DNA of 64,000 nucleotides from Kitasatospora sp. NBC_01246 (GTDB lineage Bacteria > Actinomycetota > Actinomycetes > Streptomycetales > Streptomycetaceae). This document shows, piece by piece, positions 25,992-36,235 of the stretch. The notes beneath the pieces are model-generated. The model worked only from the letters and a program-made list of their open reading frames with translations. It had not been told where the DNA came from and did not search any database. The DNA lies in the NCBI RefSeq assembly GCF_036226505.1, contig NZ_CP108484.1, positions 6,696,001 through 6,760,000 on the forward strand. The letters are read 5' to 3'. The first letter of the stretch is position 1, and every line of letters starts with the position of its first letter. The position numbers and the translations under genes are program-made.

Positions 25992-28900
25992 GCACCACCG
26001 AACTGCACGAGCGCCTGCTGGATGCCGGAGCGGTCCTCCCGGCGGGCACGCTGCCCGGCGCCGGGCAGCCCGACAGTGCCGCCGACGTCCTCACCGCCCG
26101 CAGCTACGCCCACCCGGCGCTCGACGGGCGCCGGATCGTCCGGCTCGTCCCGGGCGCGCTCGGGCCCGCCGAGGACCTGGCGGTCGACTTCCTCGGCCTG
26201 AAGCCGGCGGCGGAGCCGGCCGAGGTCGGCCAGGTCCGCCAGGAGGCGCTGGGCTTCCCCGCCTGGGCGCTGGTCCACGACCCGGCGAACGGCCACCACG
26301 CGCTCGCCCTGGTCAAGGAGATGGAGCGGCTCGCCCGGCAGGCGAAGTCCAAGCCCGGCCACGCCAAGGACGGCTTCGACGAGCTAGCCGTGCGCCTCGG
26401 CCGCGCGGTGCCGCACTTCCTGCCGACCTACTGCGAGGAGGTCGGCAGGATCTTCGTCGAACAGGGCAACCAGACCTACGCCGGCACCTTCTTCGGCAAG
26501 GCCCGCGAGGCCGAGCGCACCCACAGCCTCGCCGTGGACGAGGAGCGGCTGCGCGCCGTCTTCCTGGAGTTCGCGCTGGCCGGCGCGCTCACCGTCAAGG
26601 CGCTGCGCCAGTACGTGAAGGAGCTGAGCGGCCGGCTCGACCCGCTGACCGCCTGGCAGCGCTTCCGCCAGCTCTGCACCGAGCGCTCGGCCGCCGGCAT
26701 GGCCCCCTACGCGGGGATCGCCGAGGACGCCCGCGCCCTGATCCGGGCCGCCGGGCTCGACCGCACCGAGCACGAGCAGGCCCTGCTCGCCGAGCTGCTC
26801 GCCTCCCCCGCCGTCAACCGCGCGCCCGGCGCCTTCTGGAAGTCCTGGCACGGCGCCGTCATCGAGCTGGCCCGGCGTGACGAGGGCGTCCGCGCCCGGC
26901 TGCTGGAGATCATGCCCGACCCGGCCGGGGTCTCCGACCAGAGCGCCCAGGACGCCTCCTGGCTCGCCGTGCTCGCCGAGAGCGGCGCCGAGCAGCTGCT
27001 GACCGGCCTGCCCGCCGGCGGCGCGGAGGGCCGGGCCGGGACCACCCCGGCCGCCGCCGTCTGGCTGCAGCGCTGGGTGGGCCACATCGGCCGGGGCTGG
27101 CGCACCAACGGGCTCAACGCCGAGACCGTCGCGCTGGCCGCCCGGATGACCGGGCGGCTGCGAGCCGACGGCATCCCGGTCGACCTCTTCACCGGGACGC
27201 GGCGCGGCCCCCACCAGATCGAGCTGCTCGACCTGCTGCTCGCCGAGGGCGTCCCGGTCGCCGACCCGGCCGACGGGCAGAGCCTCAGCCTCGGCGACTG
27301 GGTGCGCGAGTCCGGGCCCGGCGGCCGCACCCTCGCCGCGGTGGCCGCCGACCCGCGGTTCCGCGCCCTGCTGCGCTCCGGCGTGCCCAACAGCTGGACG
27401 GCCGCCGCGCACAAGCAGCTGGCCGCCCTCCCGGTGCTGCGCGAGCTGTTCGTCGAGTGGTCCGACGCCCGGGCCGACGAACTCCTCGCCGCGCGCGGCC
27501 TGGCGAGCGCGGCCGAACTGCTGAAGGACCTGCGGAGCAGCCGCGGCGCGATCCGCACCGAGAACCCGGCCGCCGCCGAGCGGATCGCCGGCCTCGACGT
27601 CACCGGACTGCTCGCCCGCACGCTGCGCACCGGCATCCTCGACGAGCTCGGCTGGCCCGCGCTGGAGGAGGCACTCGTCCGGCTCGGCATCGAGGCGGGC
27701 GAGGCACCGGGCGGCCCCGAGGGCAGGGAACTGCCCGACGGCCTCTGCGTCGAGGAGGCCTGGCCGCAGCTGGTCCTGGAGCTCGGGAACCGCGTCGTGG
27801 TGGTCGGTCCGCAGGGCATCCTGCTGGAGCACACCCTGCGCATCCCCGACAAGCTGGAGCGCTGGCAGCGGCCCCGGCTGCGCTTCGTCGACGGCGAGCT
27901 GCTGGTCGCCTGGTACCGGGAGAACAAGCAGTACGCCTACTGGTCCGGCCGCCCCACCGAGACCTTCGAACTGGGCGGGGAGACCATCGTCCGCTACTAC
28001 GGCGGCCAGGACGACCCGGAGATCCCGTCGATCCCGCTGTCCGGCGGGGGCCGGACCACCGGCGAGCGCCCGCTGCACGTCGGTGACACCCGGATGCCCG
28101 CCGAGGCGCGGGTGATCGGCGACGGCACCGGTCACTGGACGGTCCGCCCGAGCCGGTCCGGTGACGTCCTCACCGAACTGGACGCGGCCACCGGCGCCCT
28201 GGGCCGCGCCGCCGAACCGCCCAGGATCGCCGCCACCGCGGCGGCCGGCCGCCTCGACCTCGACCGCACGTCGCTGCTGCCGATGCAGCCCGGTCTGGAG
28301 GCCACCCCGCTCGGCACCGACGGCGTCGTGCTCGGCAGCTGGGTCCGGGTCGACGGGGCCAAGGTCACCACCGGCACCGCCGACGGCACCACCCTCACCC
28401 TGGCCGGAAAGGGCCGGCGAGCCGATCGGTTCCCGCTCGGGCGGCTCGGCCTGCCCGGTGACGCCCACCCGCTGGTCGTCGAGGAGCGCGGCGGCGATCT
28501 CGGCCTCGCCCTGCCGGACGCCGACGGCAGCGGCGCCGACACCAGCACCGACCTGCAGACCTGCCGGCCCGGCGGTCTGGCGGCCGCCGGTACCGCGTTC
28601 GTCCCCCCGCTCGCCCACTGGCACGCCCTGCGGCCGCGCGACAAGGCGGGCTCGCTGGTCCTGCGCGGTCTGACCGACGAGCAGGCCGCCCGGCTGATCG
28701 ACGCCGCCTGGCCGACGGACGCCGAACCGCCCGCGGAGGCCGAGCAGCGCTGGCTCACCGTCCAGGGCGTGCGGCGCCCGCTGGCGGTGGGCAAGGCCGC
28801 CCGGCAGTCCGTGCCGGTCGAGGCCGTCGGCGCCGTGCTGCCCGGCGTCGGCCACCCGCTGCTGCGGGCCGGCGTCGCCGGCCTCGCCCGGTCCGCCGCC

Positions 28901-31096
28901 GAACTGCTCGACCTCGCCGCCCGGTTCGTCCCGCAGCCCGAGGCCGAGGCCCGTCCCAAGCCCGGCACCGCCCGGGCGGGCGCCGCCTACCGGCCCGAGC
29001 ACGGGCGTGACCAGGACCTGCGCGAGGCGGTGGAGATCCTGCTGCCCGACACCTCGGGCTTCGGCCGCTCCTGGGAGCACGGGGACCACTGGCGGGTGCT
29101 CGGCAACCTGCGCACCGTCCTCGGCGTCCTCACCGGGCCACCGGCCGTGGCGCCCGGTACCGAGGGCTGGTCCGCCCCGCTCCGGGTCGAGCTGGAGGGG
29201 GACGACAACCACCACGGCTGGCTGAGCCTCCTCGGCCACCTCGGCACCCTCGCCTACGCCGCGGCCGCCCCGCTCACCGGCGCGGCCGAGCGGTCGGCGC
29301 TCGCCCTGCTGCTGACCGAGCTCACCCGCGGCCTGCTCGCCGACCGCGGCGCCACCCTGCGCGAGGTCGTGCTGACCGAGCCGCTCGCCGACTTCGTCGA
29401 CCCGGACGGCACCACCCGCAAGCACCCGTCCCGGGCCGGCCAGGTGTTCCGGCACGGGGAGCGGACGGTCGTCGTCCTCGGCTGCCGCCACCACCGCGAG
29501 GACCGGGTGAACTGGCTCGCCGTCGACCACGACCCGAGCGGCGCCTTCGGGCCGGTCGCCCACTTCGGCACCGCCGGGGAGCGCAACACCGAGGAGGTCG
29601 TCACCGCCGACTGGACGGCGCGGTTCACCGCCCTGCTCGCCCTGCACGGCGGGTTCGTCCGGGAGGCCGGGCAGGCCGCCGCCTTCGGTGCGGCGACCGG
29701 CATCGGCGCCACCCGGGCCGCCCTGCTGCTCAGCCCCACCAACACCCTGTTCGGGTGGTACGGCACCGTGCTCCCCGCCGACCGGCTCAAGGAGTACGGC
29801 CTCAAGTCGGCCGAGGCCAAGGCCGCCCGGGACTGGCTGCGCGGTCGCGACCGGGCCGGCCTCCGCGCCGTCTGGACGGCGCTCCTGCCCGCCGACCCGA
29901 AGGCGCTCTGGACGGACGGCCCCGACACCGCGGCCGGAGCCGAGCGGTGGACGGAGCGGTTCGGACGGCTCGTCACCCTGCCCGAGGAGGCCCAGGCCAC
30001 CGTCAACGGTGCCGGGATCGACCACATCGAAGAGGTCCTCAACCCCGCCCGGACGCCCTGGCTCAACCGCACCACCGGCTACCGGGTGCGGGCCACCCAG
30101 GACGGCGGGCCGGTCCAGCTGGTCGCCGACGACCCGCACGCCCTGCCCGGCGACACCGGTCTGGGCGGGGCCGTCGACGCCCTGCGCTGGCTCGCCTACC
30201 ACCTGCCCGCCGACAGCCCGCTGCGCCCGCTGCTGCCGCAGGCCGCCGCCGCGCTGCGGGCCCGGCTGGCCGACCCGGAGCTGCTGCTGAACTACGACCT
30301 GCACCGCACCGCCAAGGGCGAGAAGCTGTCGCCGCTGCTGCGCACCCGCTTCGGGCTGCCGGCCGAGGGCGGAGCCGACGCCGACGGTCTGGTCCGCTGC
30401 GGGGAGGCCCTCGTGCTCGCCCCCGGCCGCACCGAGGACGAGCAGGTCTGGCTGCGCCCGGCCGGGCTCACCGGCGGGGACGATCCGGTGCTGGAGCTGC
30501 TGGCCGGGCTCGTCGACGGCTACTGGTTCACCAGTCAGCGCCCCGCCCTGGCGGCCATCCTGGACGGCGAGCTGGAGCGTCTGGTGGCCCCGCCGGAGCT
30601 CGCGCCCGACCCGGCGCCGACCGGTGCCGGGGAGGAGGCCCGCTGGGCACAGGACCCGCAGCTCAGCGTCGGCCCGCTGGTCGCCGAGGTGGCCGCCGCC
30701 CACGGCCTCGGCGCCGACGCCGCCGCGCTCTACCTCCAACTGCTCGCGCTGCCCGACCCGACCGACCGCAACGTCGCCCGCTGGACGGGCTGGAAGCCCG
30801 CCCGGCTGAAGCGGGCCCGGGCCGAACTCGCCGCCACCGACCTGGTGCTGGAGGCCAAGCGGGCCCGGGCCGGCCGCGGCCTCTTCCTGCCCGGCGGCTG
30901 GCAGGAGGCCAAGGCCCCCGGCCTCCCGGCGGAGACCTGGAAGGCCGGCCTGTACGAACTGCCCACCCACCACGCCGTCCTGCCGCGGCTGTCCGTCCCG
31001 GAGCTGTTCGCCCGGGCCTGGCAGCGGATCGGCGACGGGGACGTCCCCGGATACGAAGAGCTCCGTACCGGCAAGCGCAGGAAGGCCCGCCGATGA
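25988..31096 (+). CDS. Giant 1702-residue protein of the MoxR/VWA operon
   Basis: A cytoplasmic protein without signal peptide or membrane segments. Residues about 130-260 are helical and TPR-like (FVEQGNQTYAGTFFGKAREAER). About 300-590 is a long alpha-helical array. About 595-700 is beta-rich (RVVVVGPQGILLEH, LLVAWYRENKQYAYWSGR), like propeller blades. About 1000-1540 is mixed. About 1565-1645 is a winged-helix-like module (GADAAALYLQLLALPDPTDRN, then ARLKRARAELAATDLVLEAKR) before a Lys/Arg-rich end (GKRRKARR). It probably corresponds to the large N-terminal portion of MolR/YehI-like proteins and may be the effector or scaffold of the system. Overlaps both neighbours by 4 nt. The family is not characterised. 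Confidence 0.75.
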   Translation: MSTTELHERLLDAGAVLPAGTLPGAGQPDSAADVLTARSYAHPALDGRRIVRLVPGALGPAEDLAVDFLGLKPAAEPAEVGQVRQEALGFPAWALVHDPANGHHALALVKEMERLARQAKSKPGHAKDGFDELAVRLGRAVPHFLPTYCEEVGRIFVEQGNQTYAGTFFGKAREAERTHSLAVDEERLRAVFLEFALAGALTVKALRQYVKELSGRLDPLTAWQRFRQLCTERSAAGMAPYAGIAEDARALIRAAGLDRTEHEQALLAELLASPAVNRAPGAFWKSWHGAVIELARRDEGVRARLLEIMPDPAGVSDQSAQDASWLAVLAESGAEQLLTGLPAGGAEGRAGTTPAAAVWLQRWVGHIGRGWRTNGLNAETVALAARMTGRLRADGIPVDLFTGTRRGPHQIELLDLLLAEGVPVADPADGQSLSLGDWVRESGPGGRTLAAVAADPRFRALLRSGVPNSWTAAAHKQLAALPVLRELFVEWSDARADELLAARGLASAAELLKDLRSSRGAIRTENPAAAERIAGLDVTGLLARTLRTGILDELGWPALEEALVRLGIEAGEAPGGPEGRELPDGLCVEEAWPQLVLELGNRVVVVGPQGILLEHTLRIPDKLERWQRPRLRFVDGELLVAWYRENKQYAYWSGRPTETFELGGETIVRYYGGQDDPEIPSIPLSGGGRTTGERPLHVGDTRMPAEARVIGDGTGHWTVRPSRSGDVLTELDAATGALGRAAEPPRIAATAAAGRLDLDRTSLLPMQPGLEATPLGTDGVVLGSWVRVDGAKVTTGTADGTTLTLAGKGRRADRFPLGRLGLPGDAHPLVVEERGGDLGLALPDADGSGADTSTDLQTCRPGGLAAAGTAFVPPLAHWHALRPRDKAGSLVLRGLTDEQAARLIDAAWPTDAEPPAEAEQRWLTVQGVRRPLAVGKAARQSVPVEAVGAVLPGVGHPLLRAGVAGLARSAAELLDLAARFVPQPEAEARPKPGTARAGAAYRPEHGRDQDLREAVEILLPDTSGFGRSWEHGDHWRVLGNLRTVLGVLTGPPAVAPGTEGWSAPLRVELEGDDNHHGWLSLLGHLGTLAYAAAAPLTGAAERSALALLLTELTRGLLADRGATLREVVLTEPLADFVDPDGTTRKHPSRAGQVFRHGERTVVVLGCRHHREDRVNWLAVDHDPSGAFGPVAHFGTAGERNTEEVVTADWTARFTALLALHGGFVREAGQAAAFGAATGIGATRAALLLSPTNTLFGWYGTVLPADRLKEYGLKSAEAKAARDWLRGRDRAGLRAVWTALLPADPKALWTDGPDTAAGAERWTERFGRLVTLPEEAQATVNGAGIDHIEEVLNPARTPWLNRTTGYRVRATQDGGPVQLVADDPHALPGDTGLGGAVDALRWLAYHLPADSPLRPLLPQAAAALRARLADPELLLNYDLHRTAKGEKLSPLLRTRFGLPAEGGADADGLVRCGEALVLAPGRTEDEQVWLRPAGLTGGDDPVLELLAGLVDGYWFTSQRPALAAILDGELERLVAPPELAPDPAPTGAGEEARWAQDPQLSVGPLVAEVAAAHGLGADAAALYLQLLALPDPTDRNVARWTGWKPARLKRARAELAATDLVLEAKRARAGRGLFLPGGWQEAKAPGLPAETWKAGLYELPTHHAVLPRLSVPELFARAWQRIGDGDVPGYEELRTGKRRKARR

Positions 31097-32247
31097 CCAC
31101 CGCCCCGAAGGACCAGTCCGCCGATCCGACGGCTCGGCAGATCGTCCCGCCCGAGGAGAGGTACGCCGCCGAACTGGAGTTCCTGGCGGCCCACGACACC
31201 GGCCCGCGCCCGCCCGGCTGGCGGCTCACCCCGCGCGCCGTGGTCACCTTCGTGATGGGCAGCGGCGGCGAGAAGCTCAAGGCCGGGCGGAGGAGCCTGG
31301 CCGTCGAGCAGAAGTTCGTCGGCGAGCGGGCGCTGGTCGAGCGCTGCGTGGTCACCCTCGCCGGGGAGCGCGGTCTGCTGCTCGTCGGCGAACCGGGCAC
31401 CGCGAAGTCGATGCTCTCCGAACTGCTCGCCGCCGCGGTCTGCGGCACCAGCGCGCTCACCGTCCAGGGCACCGCCGGTACCACCGAGGACCAGCTGAAG
31501 TACGGGTGGAACTACGCCCTGCTGCTGGCCAAGGGCCCCAGCCGGGACGCCCTGGTGCCCTCGCCGGTGCTCACCGCGATGACCACCGGAGCCGTCGCCC
31601 GGGTCGAGGAGGTCACCCGCTGCCTGCCCGAGGTGCAGGACGCCCTGGTCTCGCTGCTCTCCGAACGGCGCATCGCGGTACCCGAGTTGGCGGGCAGCCC
31701 GGACGGCCAGCTGCACGCCGCGGCCGGCTTCACCCTGATCGCCACCGCGAACCTGCGGGACAAGGGCGTCAGCGAGATGTCGGCCGCCCTCAAGCGGCGG
31801 TTCAACTTCGAGACGGTCGGCCCGATCGGCAGCCTCGCGGCGGAGGTCGAGCTGGTCCGCCGGCAGTCCACCGCCGCGGTCGCCCGGGCCGGTGCCGCGT
31901 ACGCGGTGGACGACGCCGTGCTGGAGGCACTCGTCACCGCCTTCCGGGACTTGCGCACCGGCCGCTCCACCGAGGGCTGGGACGTCGAGCGCCCGTCCAC
32001 CGTGATGAGCACCGCCGAGGCCGTCTCGGTGGCCACCGCGCTGGGCGTCAGCGCCGCCTACCTGCCCGACGGCGGCGACCTCCTCGGCCGGCTGCCGGGG
32101 CAGCTGATCGGCGTCGTCCGCAAGGACGACCCGGCCGACGCCGCCCGGCTGCTCGGCTACTGGGACGGCCCGGTCCGGCGCCGTGCCGAACAGGGCGCGG
32201 CCACCTGGCGGATGCTCTGGGACCTGCGTTCGGCCCTGGAGGCGTGA
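31093..32247 (+). CDS. MoxR-type AAA+ ATPase
   Basis: A 384-residue AAA+ ATPase (YehL-like). Walker A is GEPGTAKS near residue 99; the Walker B region is VARVEEVTRC near residue 170, with Glu where most MoxR proteins have Asp; sensor 1 is FTLIATANLRDKGVSEM; an arginine-finger segment is ALKRRFNFE. The linker before the ATPase core (1-80) includes LTPRAVVTFVMGSGGEKLK. MoxR ATPases pair with VWA proteins to remodel target proteins, often for metal insertion or activation. The start overlaps the giant gene (ATGA); the next start is 4 nt after the stop. Size equals that of E. coli YehL closely. Confidence 0.9.
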   Translation: MTTAPKDQSADPTARQIVPPEERYAAELEFLAAHDTGPRPPGWRLTPRAVVTFVMGSGGEKLKAGRRSLAVEQKFVGERALVERCVVTLAGERGLLLVGEPGTAKSMLSELLAAAVCGTSALTVQGTAGTTEDQLKYGWNYALLLAKGPSRDALVPSPVLTAMTTGAVARVEEVTRCLPEVQDALVSLLSERRIAVPELAGSPDGQLHAAAGFTLIATANLRDKGVSEMSAALKRRFNFETVGPIGSLAAEVELVRRQSTAAVARAGAAYAVDDAVLEALVTAFRDLRTGRSTEGWDVERPSTVMSTAEAVSVATALGVSAAYLPDGGDLLGRLPGQLIGVVRKDDPADAARLLGYWDGPVRRRAEQGAATWRMLWDLRSALEA

Positions 32248-32251
32248 GGCG

Positions 32252-35200
32252 ATGACGACGAGCAGCGCGGTGACCGGACTCTCCGGAGCCGGAGGAGCGG
32301 GCCTTCGCGGCCCCGGCACGCCCGGGGACCACGACGACCCGCGCGGGGTGGTCGAGGCGGAGGCGGCGCGATTGGCCGCCTCGGGAGCGGGCCGCCCGGG
32401 GCCGTTCCTGATCGGGGTGCGGCACCACGCCCCCTCGCTCAGCGCGGTGGTGCCCGCGCTGCTCGACGCGGCCCGGCCCGAGGTGGTCCTGGTCGAGCTG
32501 CCCGCCGAGTTCCAGCCCTGGCTGGACTGGCTGGCCGACGAGTCCACCCGGGCGCCGGTCGCCCTCGCGGCCGCCCCGGACGGCTCCGGGGACGGTCCGG
32601 GCGAGGGGCCCGCCGGGCTCGCCTTCTACCCGTTCGCGGACTTCTCCCCGGAGCTCGCCGCGCTGCGGTGGGCCCGTCGCAACGGCGTCCCGGCCCTCAC
32701 CTGCGACCTGCCGCTCGCCCGGCGGGCCGAGGCCCGCCGGGCGAGCGGGGACACCGTGCACGACGGCCGCCCCGGCGTCGCCGCCGCGCTGCGGCACCGG
32801 CTCACCGGGCGGGACGACGACGATGACCTCTGGGACCGCCTGGTCGAGACCGCCGCCCCCGGGTCCACCCCGGAGGCCGTCCGCCGCGCCGCGCTGCTGG
32901 TCGGCTGGGCGATGCGCCGCGACGCGGCGGACGGCGCCGGGGTCGACCCGTACGACCTGCGACGCGAGGCCTGGATGCGCGCGCGGATCCGGGCCGCCGG
33001 GGCCGACGGGCGCCGGGTCGCCGCCGTCATCGGGGCGTTCCACGCGCCCGCGCTGCTCGACGACGCGGCGGCCGCCGGGCCCGACCCCGACGGCGGCCCC
33101 GCGGAGAACGGCGACCACGTCGTCTCGCTGATCCCCTACACCTACCCCCTGCTCGATGCCCGGTCCGGGTATCCGGCAGGCATCCGAGACCCCGAGTGGC
33201 AGCACACGGTGCTCGACGCGGGCGGCGATCCGGAGCGGCTCGCCGACGCCCTGACCGGCACCGCGGTGCGCATCTGCCAGGCCCTGCGCACCCAGGACCA
33301 CCCGTCGGGTCCGGCCGACGCCCGCGAGATCGTCCGGCTCGCCGGGGACCTCGCCCGGCTGCGCGGGCTGGCCGCCCCCGGCCGGGGCGAACTGGTCGAA
33401 GCCGTGCAGACCGTCCTCGCCCAGGGGGAGCCGCTCGGCCGCGGCCGGGCCGTCGCCCGCGCGCTGGAGCGCGTCCTGGTCGGCACCCGGACCGGCCGGG
33501 CCGCGCCCGGCGCCCCGCGCAGCGGCCTGGCACCCGCCGTCGAAGCGGCCCTCACCGAACTCGGCCTCCCCGGGCCGGGCGACTCCGCCGAGACCGCCCC
33601 CCGGGAACTCCGGCTGGACCCGCTGCGCTCGGCCCTCGACCGCCGCCGCGACCTGCTCCTGCACCGCCTCACCGCCTGCGGCGTCCCCTACGGCGAACCG
33701 GTGGCCGGGCTGGGCGCGGGCGGCACCGAGACCCTCGGCGCCCGTTGGCGCGTGCAGTGGAGCCCGACCGTCGCCGCGATGCTGACGGTCGCCGGCACCC
33801 GTGGCGTCACCCCGGCCCAAGCGGCCGAGGGCGCGCTGCGGGAGCGGCTGCGCCGCGAGCAGCAGGCCGACGGCCCGACCGCCCGCGAGGTGGTCCAGGG
33901 CCTCGCCGACGCCGCCGCCTGCGGACTGCCGGCGCTCGCCGACACCCGCCTCGCCCAGCTCACCGCCGTCCTCCCGCAGAGCGGGACGCTCCCCGAACTC
34001 CTGGACGCACTGGCCCTGCTGGACCGCCTCGCCGCCGGTCACATCCCGGGCCTCGCCCCCGAGGCACGGCGGGACCCCTCCGCACCGGCGACCGCGGACC
34101 GGACGGAGCCGGCCGCGCCGCCCGGGGAGCGGGCCGGGCCGATCGAGCCCGGCGGCCGGGCCGTCGCGCTCGCTTCGGCCGCGGAGCTGCTGACCGACGC
34201 GGCGGTGCGCCAGCTGGAGGGGCTGGGCGGGTCCGACGACCCCGCCGATGCCCGGGCCCTGGTGGAGCTGGCCCGCCGGGCCGACCTGTCCGGCGGCGTG
34301 CGGCTCGCCCACACGCTGACCGAACTCGCCGACGGCGGGAGCCCGCTGGTCCGGGGAGCGGCCGGGGCCGTGCGGGTCCTGCTCGGGCAGGACGGCCCGA
34401 GCGCGTTCGGCGGCCGCGCGGCCTCCTGGGTCGACGGAGCCACCGACACCGGGACTCGTCATGCCCTCGGCCGATCGCTGGTCGGTCTGCTGACGGCGGC
34501 GGAGGGGCTCTTCTCCACCGCGCCCGAGGCGCTCGAACCGGTGCTGGAGCGGGTCACCGCCCTGTCCGACACGGCGTTCCTGGACCGGCTGCCCGCACTG
34601 CGCGGCGGCTTCGACACCCTCGCCCCGGCCGCGCGGGACCGGTTGCTGACACTGGTCGAGGAGCGGCTGGGCAGCCGTCTGCAGGCCCTGCCGGACGCCG
34701 TTCCGCCGACGCTGCTCGCCGCCTGGGCCCGCGCGGACCTCGCCGCCCGGGCCGCCCTGGAACGACGCGGGCTGCTCCCGGAGCGACCCACCGCCCCGAT
34801 GGCCGAGCCGACTGCCGGACCGCTGGCCGCACCCGGGCGCTCCGACCGGCCGGCGGACGAGCTCGTCGGCGGGTCCGCCGGCGATGTTCCCGCGACGGCC
34901 GGTGGCCCGGCGGTCGAGCCGGCGCCCGGGCGGCTCGCGGCGGCCGACCATCCCGGCCGGACGGCTCACCTCGCCGTGCCCACCGACGGCGGACACCCCG
35001 CCCCCGGGCAGGCCGTCCAGCCCTTCCACGGCCCGGGAACGGATGTCGGGCCGGCTCCGAAGCCCGCTGCGCACGTCCCCGCTCCCGCGTCCGCCGGGCA
35101 GGGGCTCGCGCCGGCCGAGCGGTGGCGGTTGTTGCTCGGGCGGCCGGGGGGCGGAGGCCTCGGGGGGCGTGCGGCCAGGCTCGCGACCGCGCTCGACGAG

Positions 35201-36235
35201 CTGTACGGCACCGGGCACGGGGAGGGGTCCGGGCCCGGGCTGGACGGTCGGGGCGGGGCGGGCGGCAACCGGGGCGGCCGTGAGGCCCCGTACCCGGGCG
35301 TGCGCGAGTGGTCCGAGGAGCTGACCGCGCTGTTCGGGCCGGGCATCCGCGAAGAGGTGCTCGCCGCCGCCGTGGGGCAGGGCCGGGCCGACGCGCTGGA
35401 CGCGATCGACCCGGGTGCCGTCCGCCCCTCCGTCGACCTGCTCCGGACCGTGCTGGAGCACGCCGGTGGCCTGCCGGAGGCGCGGATCGCCGGGCTGCGT
35501 CCACTGGTGCGGCGCCTGGTGTCCGAGCTCACCCGGGAGCTGGCGACCAGGCTCCGACCGGCGCTCACCGGGATCAGCGTGCCGCGGCCGAGCCGGCGGC
35601 CCGGCGGCGGGCTCGACCTCCACCGGACGATCCGGGCGAACCTCGCCACCGCGCGCCCGGCCCGGCCGGGGGATCCGGAGGCGGGCACGGTGATCGTCCC
35701 GGAACGGCCGGTCTTCCGGACCAGGGCCCGACTGGCGGCCGACTGGCGGCTGATCCTGGTGGTGGACGTGTCCGGGTCGATGGAGGCGTCCACGGTCTGG
35801 GCGGCGCTGACCGCCTCGATCCTGGCCGGGGTGCCCTCGCTGAGCACCCACTTCGTCGCCTTCTCCACCGAGGTCGTCGACCTGACCGAGCGGGTGGAGG
35901 ACCCGCTCGGCCTGCTCCTGGAGGTCCGGATCGGCGGCGGCACCCACATCGCCAGCGGGCTGAAGTACGCACGCGAGCTGGTGACCGTGCCGTCCCGGAC
36001 GCTGGTCGCGGTGATCAGCGACTTCGAGGAGGGCGGACCGATCGGCGGGCTGCTGACGCAGACCCGCGCGCTGGTCGACTCCGGCTGTCACCTGCTCGGC
36101 TGCGCCGCGCTCGACGACACCGGGACGGCGCGTTACTCGAAGGCGGTCGCGAGCCAGCTGGTCGCGGCCGGAATGCCGGTGGCGGCGCTGAGCCCGCTCG
36201 AACTGGCCCGCTGGGTGGGGGAGAAGGTCCGATGA
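32252..36235 (+). CDS. DUF5682-VWA fusion protein
   Basis: A 1327-residue fusion. Residues about 50-845 are DUF5682-like (start FLIGVRHHAPSLSAVVPALL and VVLVELPAEFQPWLDWLADE; ChaN/TraB-like His and Glu are visible). Residues about 847-960 are a Pro/Ala/Gly-rich linker. About 960-1160 is helical. About 1165-1327 is a VWA domain with an intact metal site: DVSGSM near 1172, Thr in GGGTHIASGL, and Asp in ISDFEEGG. In E. coli the two halves match separate proteins (YehM and YehP). The VWA should dock a metal-bridged partner of the MoxR ATPase. ATG 32252 follows the MoxR stop by 4 nt; a longer frame is unlikely. Confidence 0.85.
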   Translation: MTTSSAVTGLSGAGGAGLRGPGTPGDHDDPRGVVEAEAARLAASGAGRPGPFLIGVRHHAPSLSAVVPALLDAARPEVVLVELPAEFQPWLDWLADESTRAPVALAAAPDGSGDGPGEGPAGLAFYPFADFSPELAALRWARRNGVPALTCDLPLARRAEARRASGDTVHDGRPGVAAALRHRLTGRDDDDDLWDRLVETAAPGSTPEAVRRAALLVGWAMRRDAADGAGVDPYDLRREAWMRARIRAAGADGRRVAAVIGAFHAPALLDDAAAAGPDPDGGPAENGDHVVSLIPYTYPLLDARSGYPAGIRDPEWQHTVLDAGGDPERLADALTGTAVRICQALRTQDHPSGPADAREIVRLAGDLARLRGLAAPGRGELVEAVQTVLAQGEPLGRGRAVARALERVLVGTRTGRAAPGAPRSGLAPAVEAALTELGLPGPGDSAETAPRELRLDPLRSALDRRRDLLLHRLTACGVPYGEPVAGLGAGGTETLGARWRVQWSPTVAAMLTVAGTRGVTPAQAAEGALRERLRREQQADGPTAREVVQGLADAAACGLPALADTRLAQLTAVLPQSGTLPELLDALALLDRLAAGHIPGLAPEARRDPSAPATADRTEPAAPPGERAGPIEPGGRAVALASAAELLTDAAVRQLEGLGGSDDPADARALVELARRADLSGGVRLAHTLTELADGGSPLVRGAAGAVRVLLGQDGPSAFGGRAASWVDGATDTGTRHALGRSLVGLLTAAEGLFSTAPEALEPVLERVTALSDTAFLDRLPALRGGFDTLAPAARDRLLTLVEERLGSRLQALPDAVPPTLLAAWARADLAARAALERRGLLPERPTAPMAEPTAGPLAAPGRSDRPADELVGGSAGDVPATAGGPAVEPAPGRLAAADHPGRTAHLAVPTDGGHPAPGQAVQPFHGPGTDVGPAPKPAAHVPAPASAGQGLAPAERWRLLLGRPGGGGLGGRAARLATALDELYGTGHGEGSGPGLDGRGGAGGNRGGREAPYPGVREWSEELTALFGPGIREEVLAAAVGQGRADALDAIDPGAVRPSVDLLRTVLEHAGGLPEARIAGLRPLVRRLVSELTRELATRLRPALTGISVPRPSRRPGGGLDLHRTIRANLATARPARPGDPEAGTVIVPERPVFRTRARLAADWRLILVVDVSGSMEASTVWAALTASILAGVPSLSTHFVAFSTEVVDLTERVEDPLGLLLEVRIGGGTHIASGLKYARELVTVPSRTLVAVISDFEEGGPIGGLLTQTRALVDSGCHLLGCAALDDTGTARYSKAVASQLVAAGMPVAALSPLELARWVGEKVR

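Noticed and set aside
26384..30973. 1529-residue open frame antisense to the giant gene
   Set aside because: It mirrors the codon bias of the sense gene, is Gln/Gly/Arg-rich without domains, and lacks a ribosome-binding site; a typical high-GC shadow.
32048..36091. 1347-residue antisense frame across the DUF5682-VWA gene
   Set aside because: Low-complexity Gly/Arg/Gln composition and no family motifs; the sense strand carries intact DUF5682 and VWA blocks.
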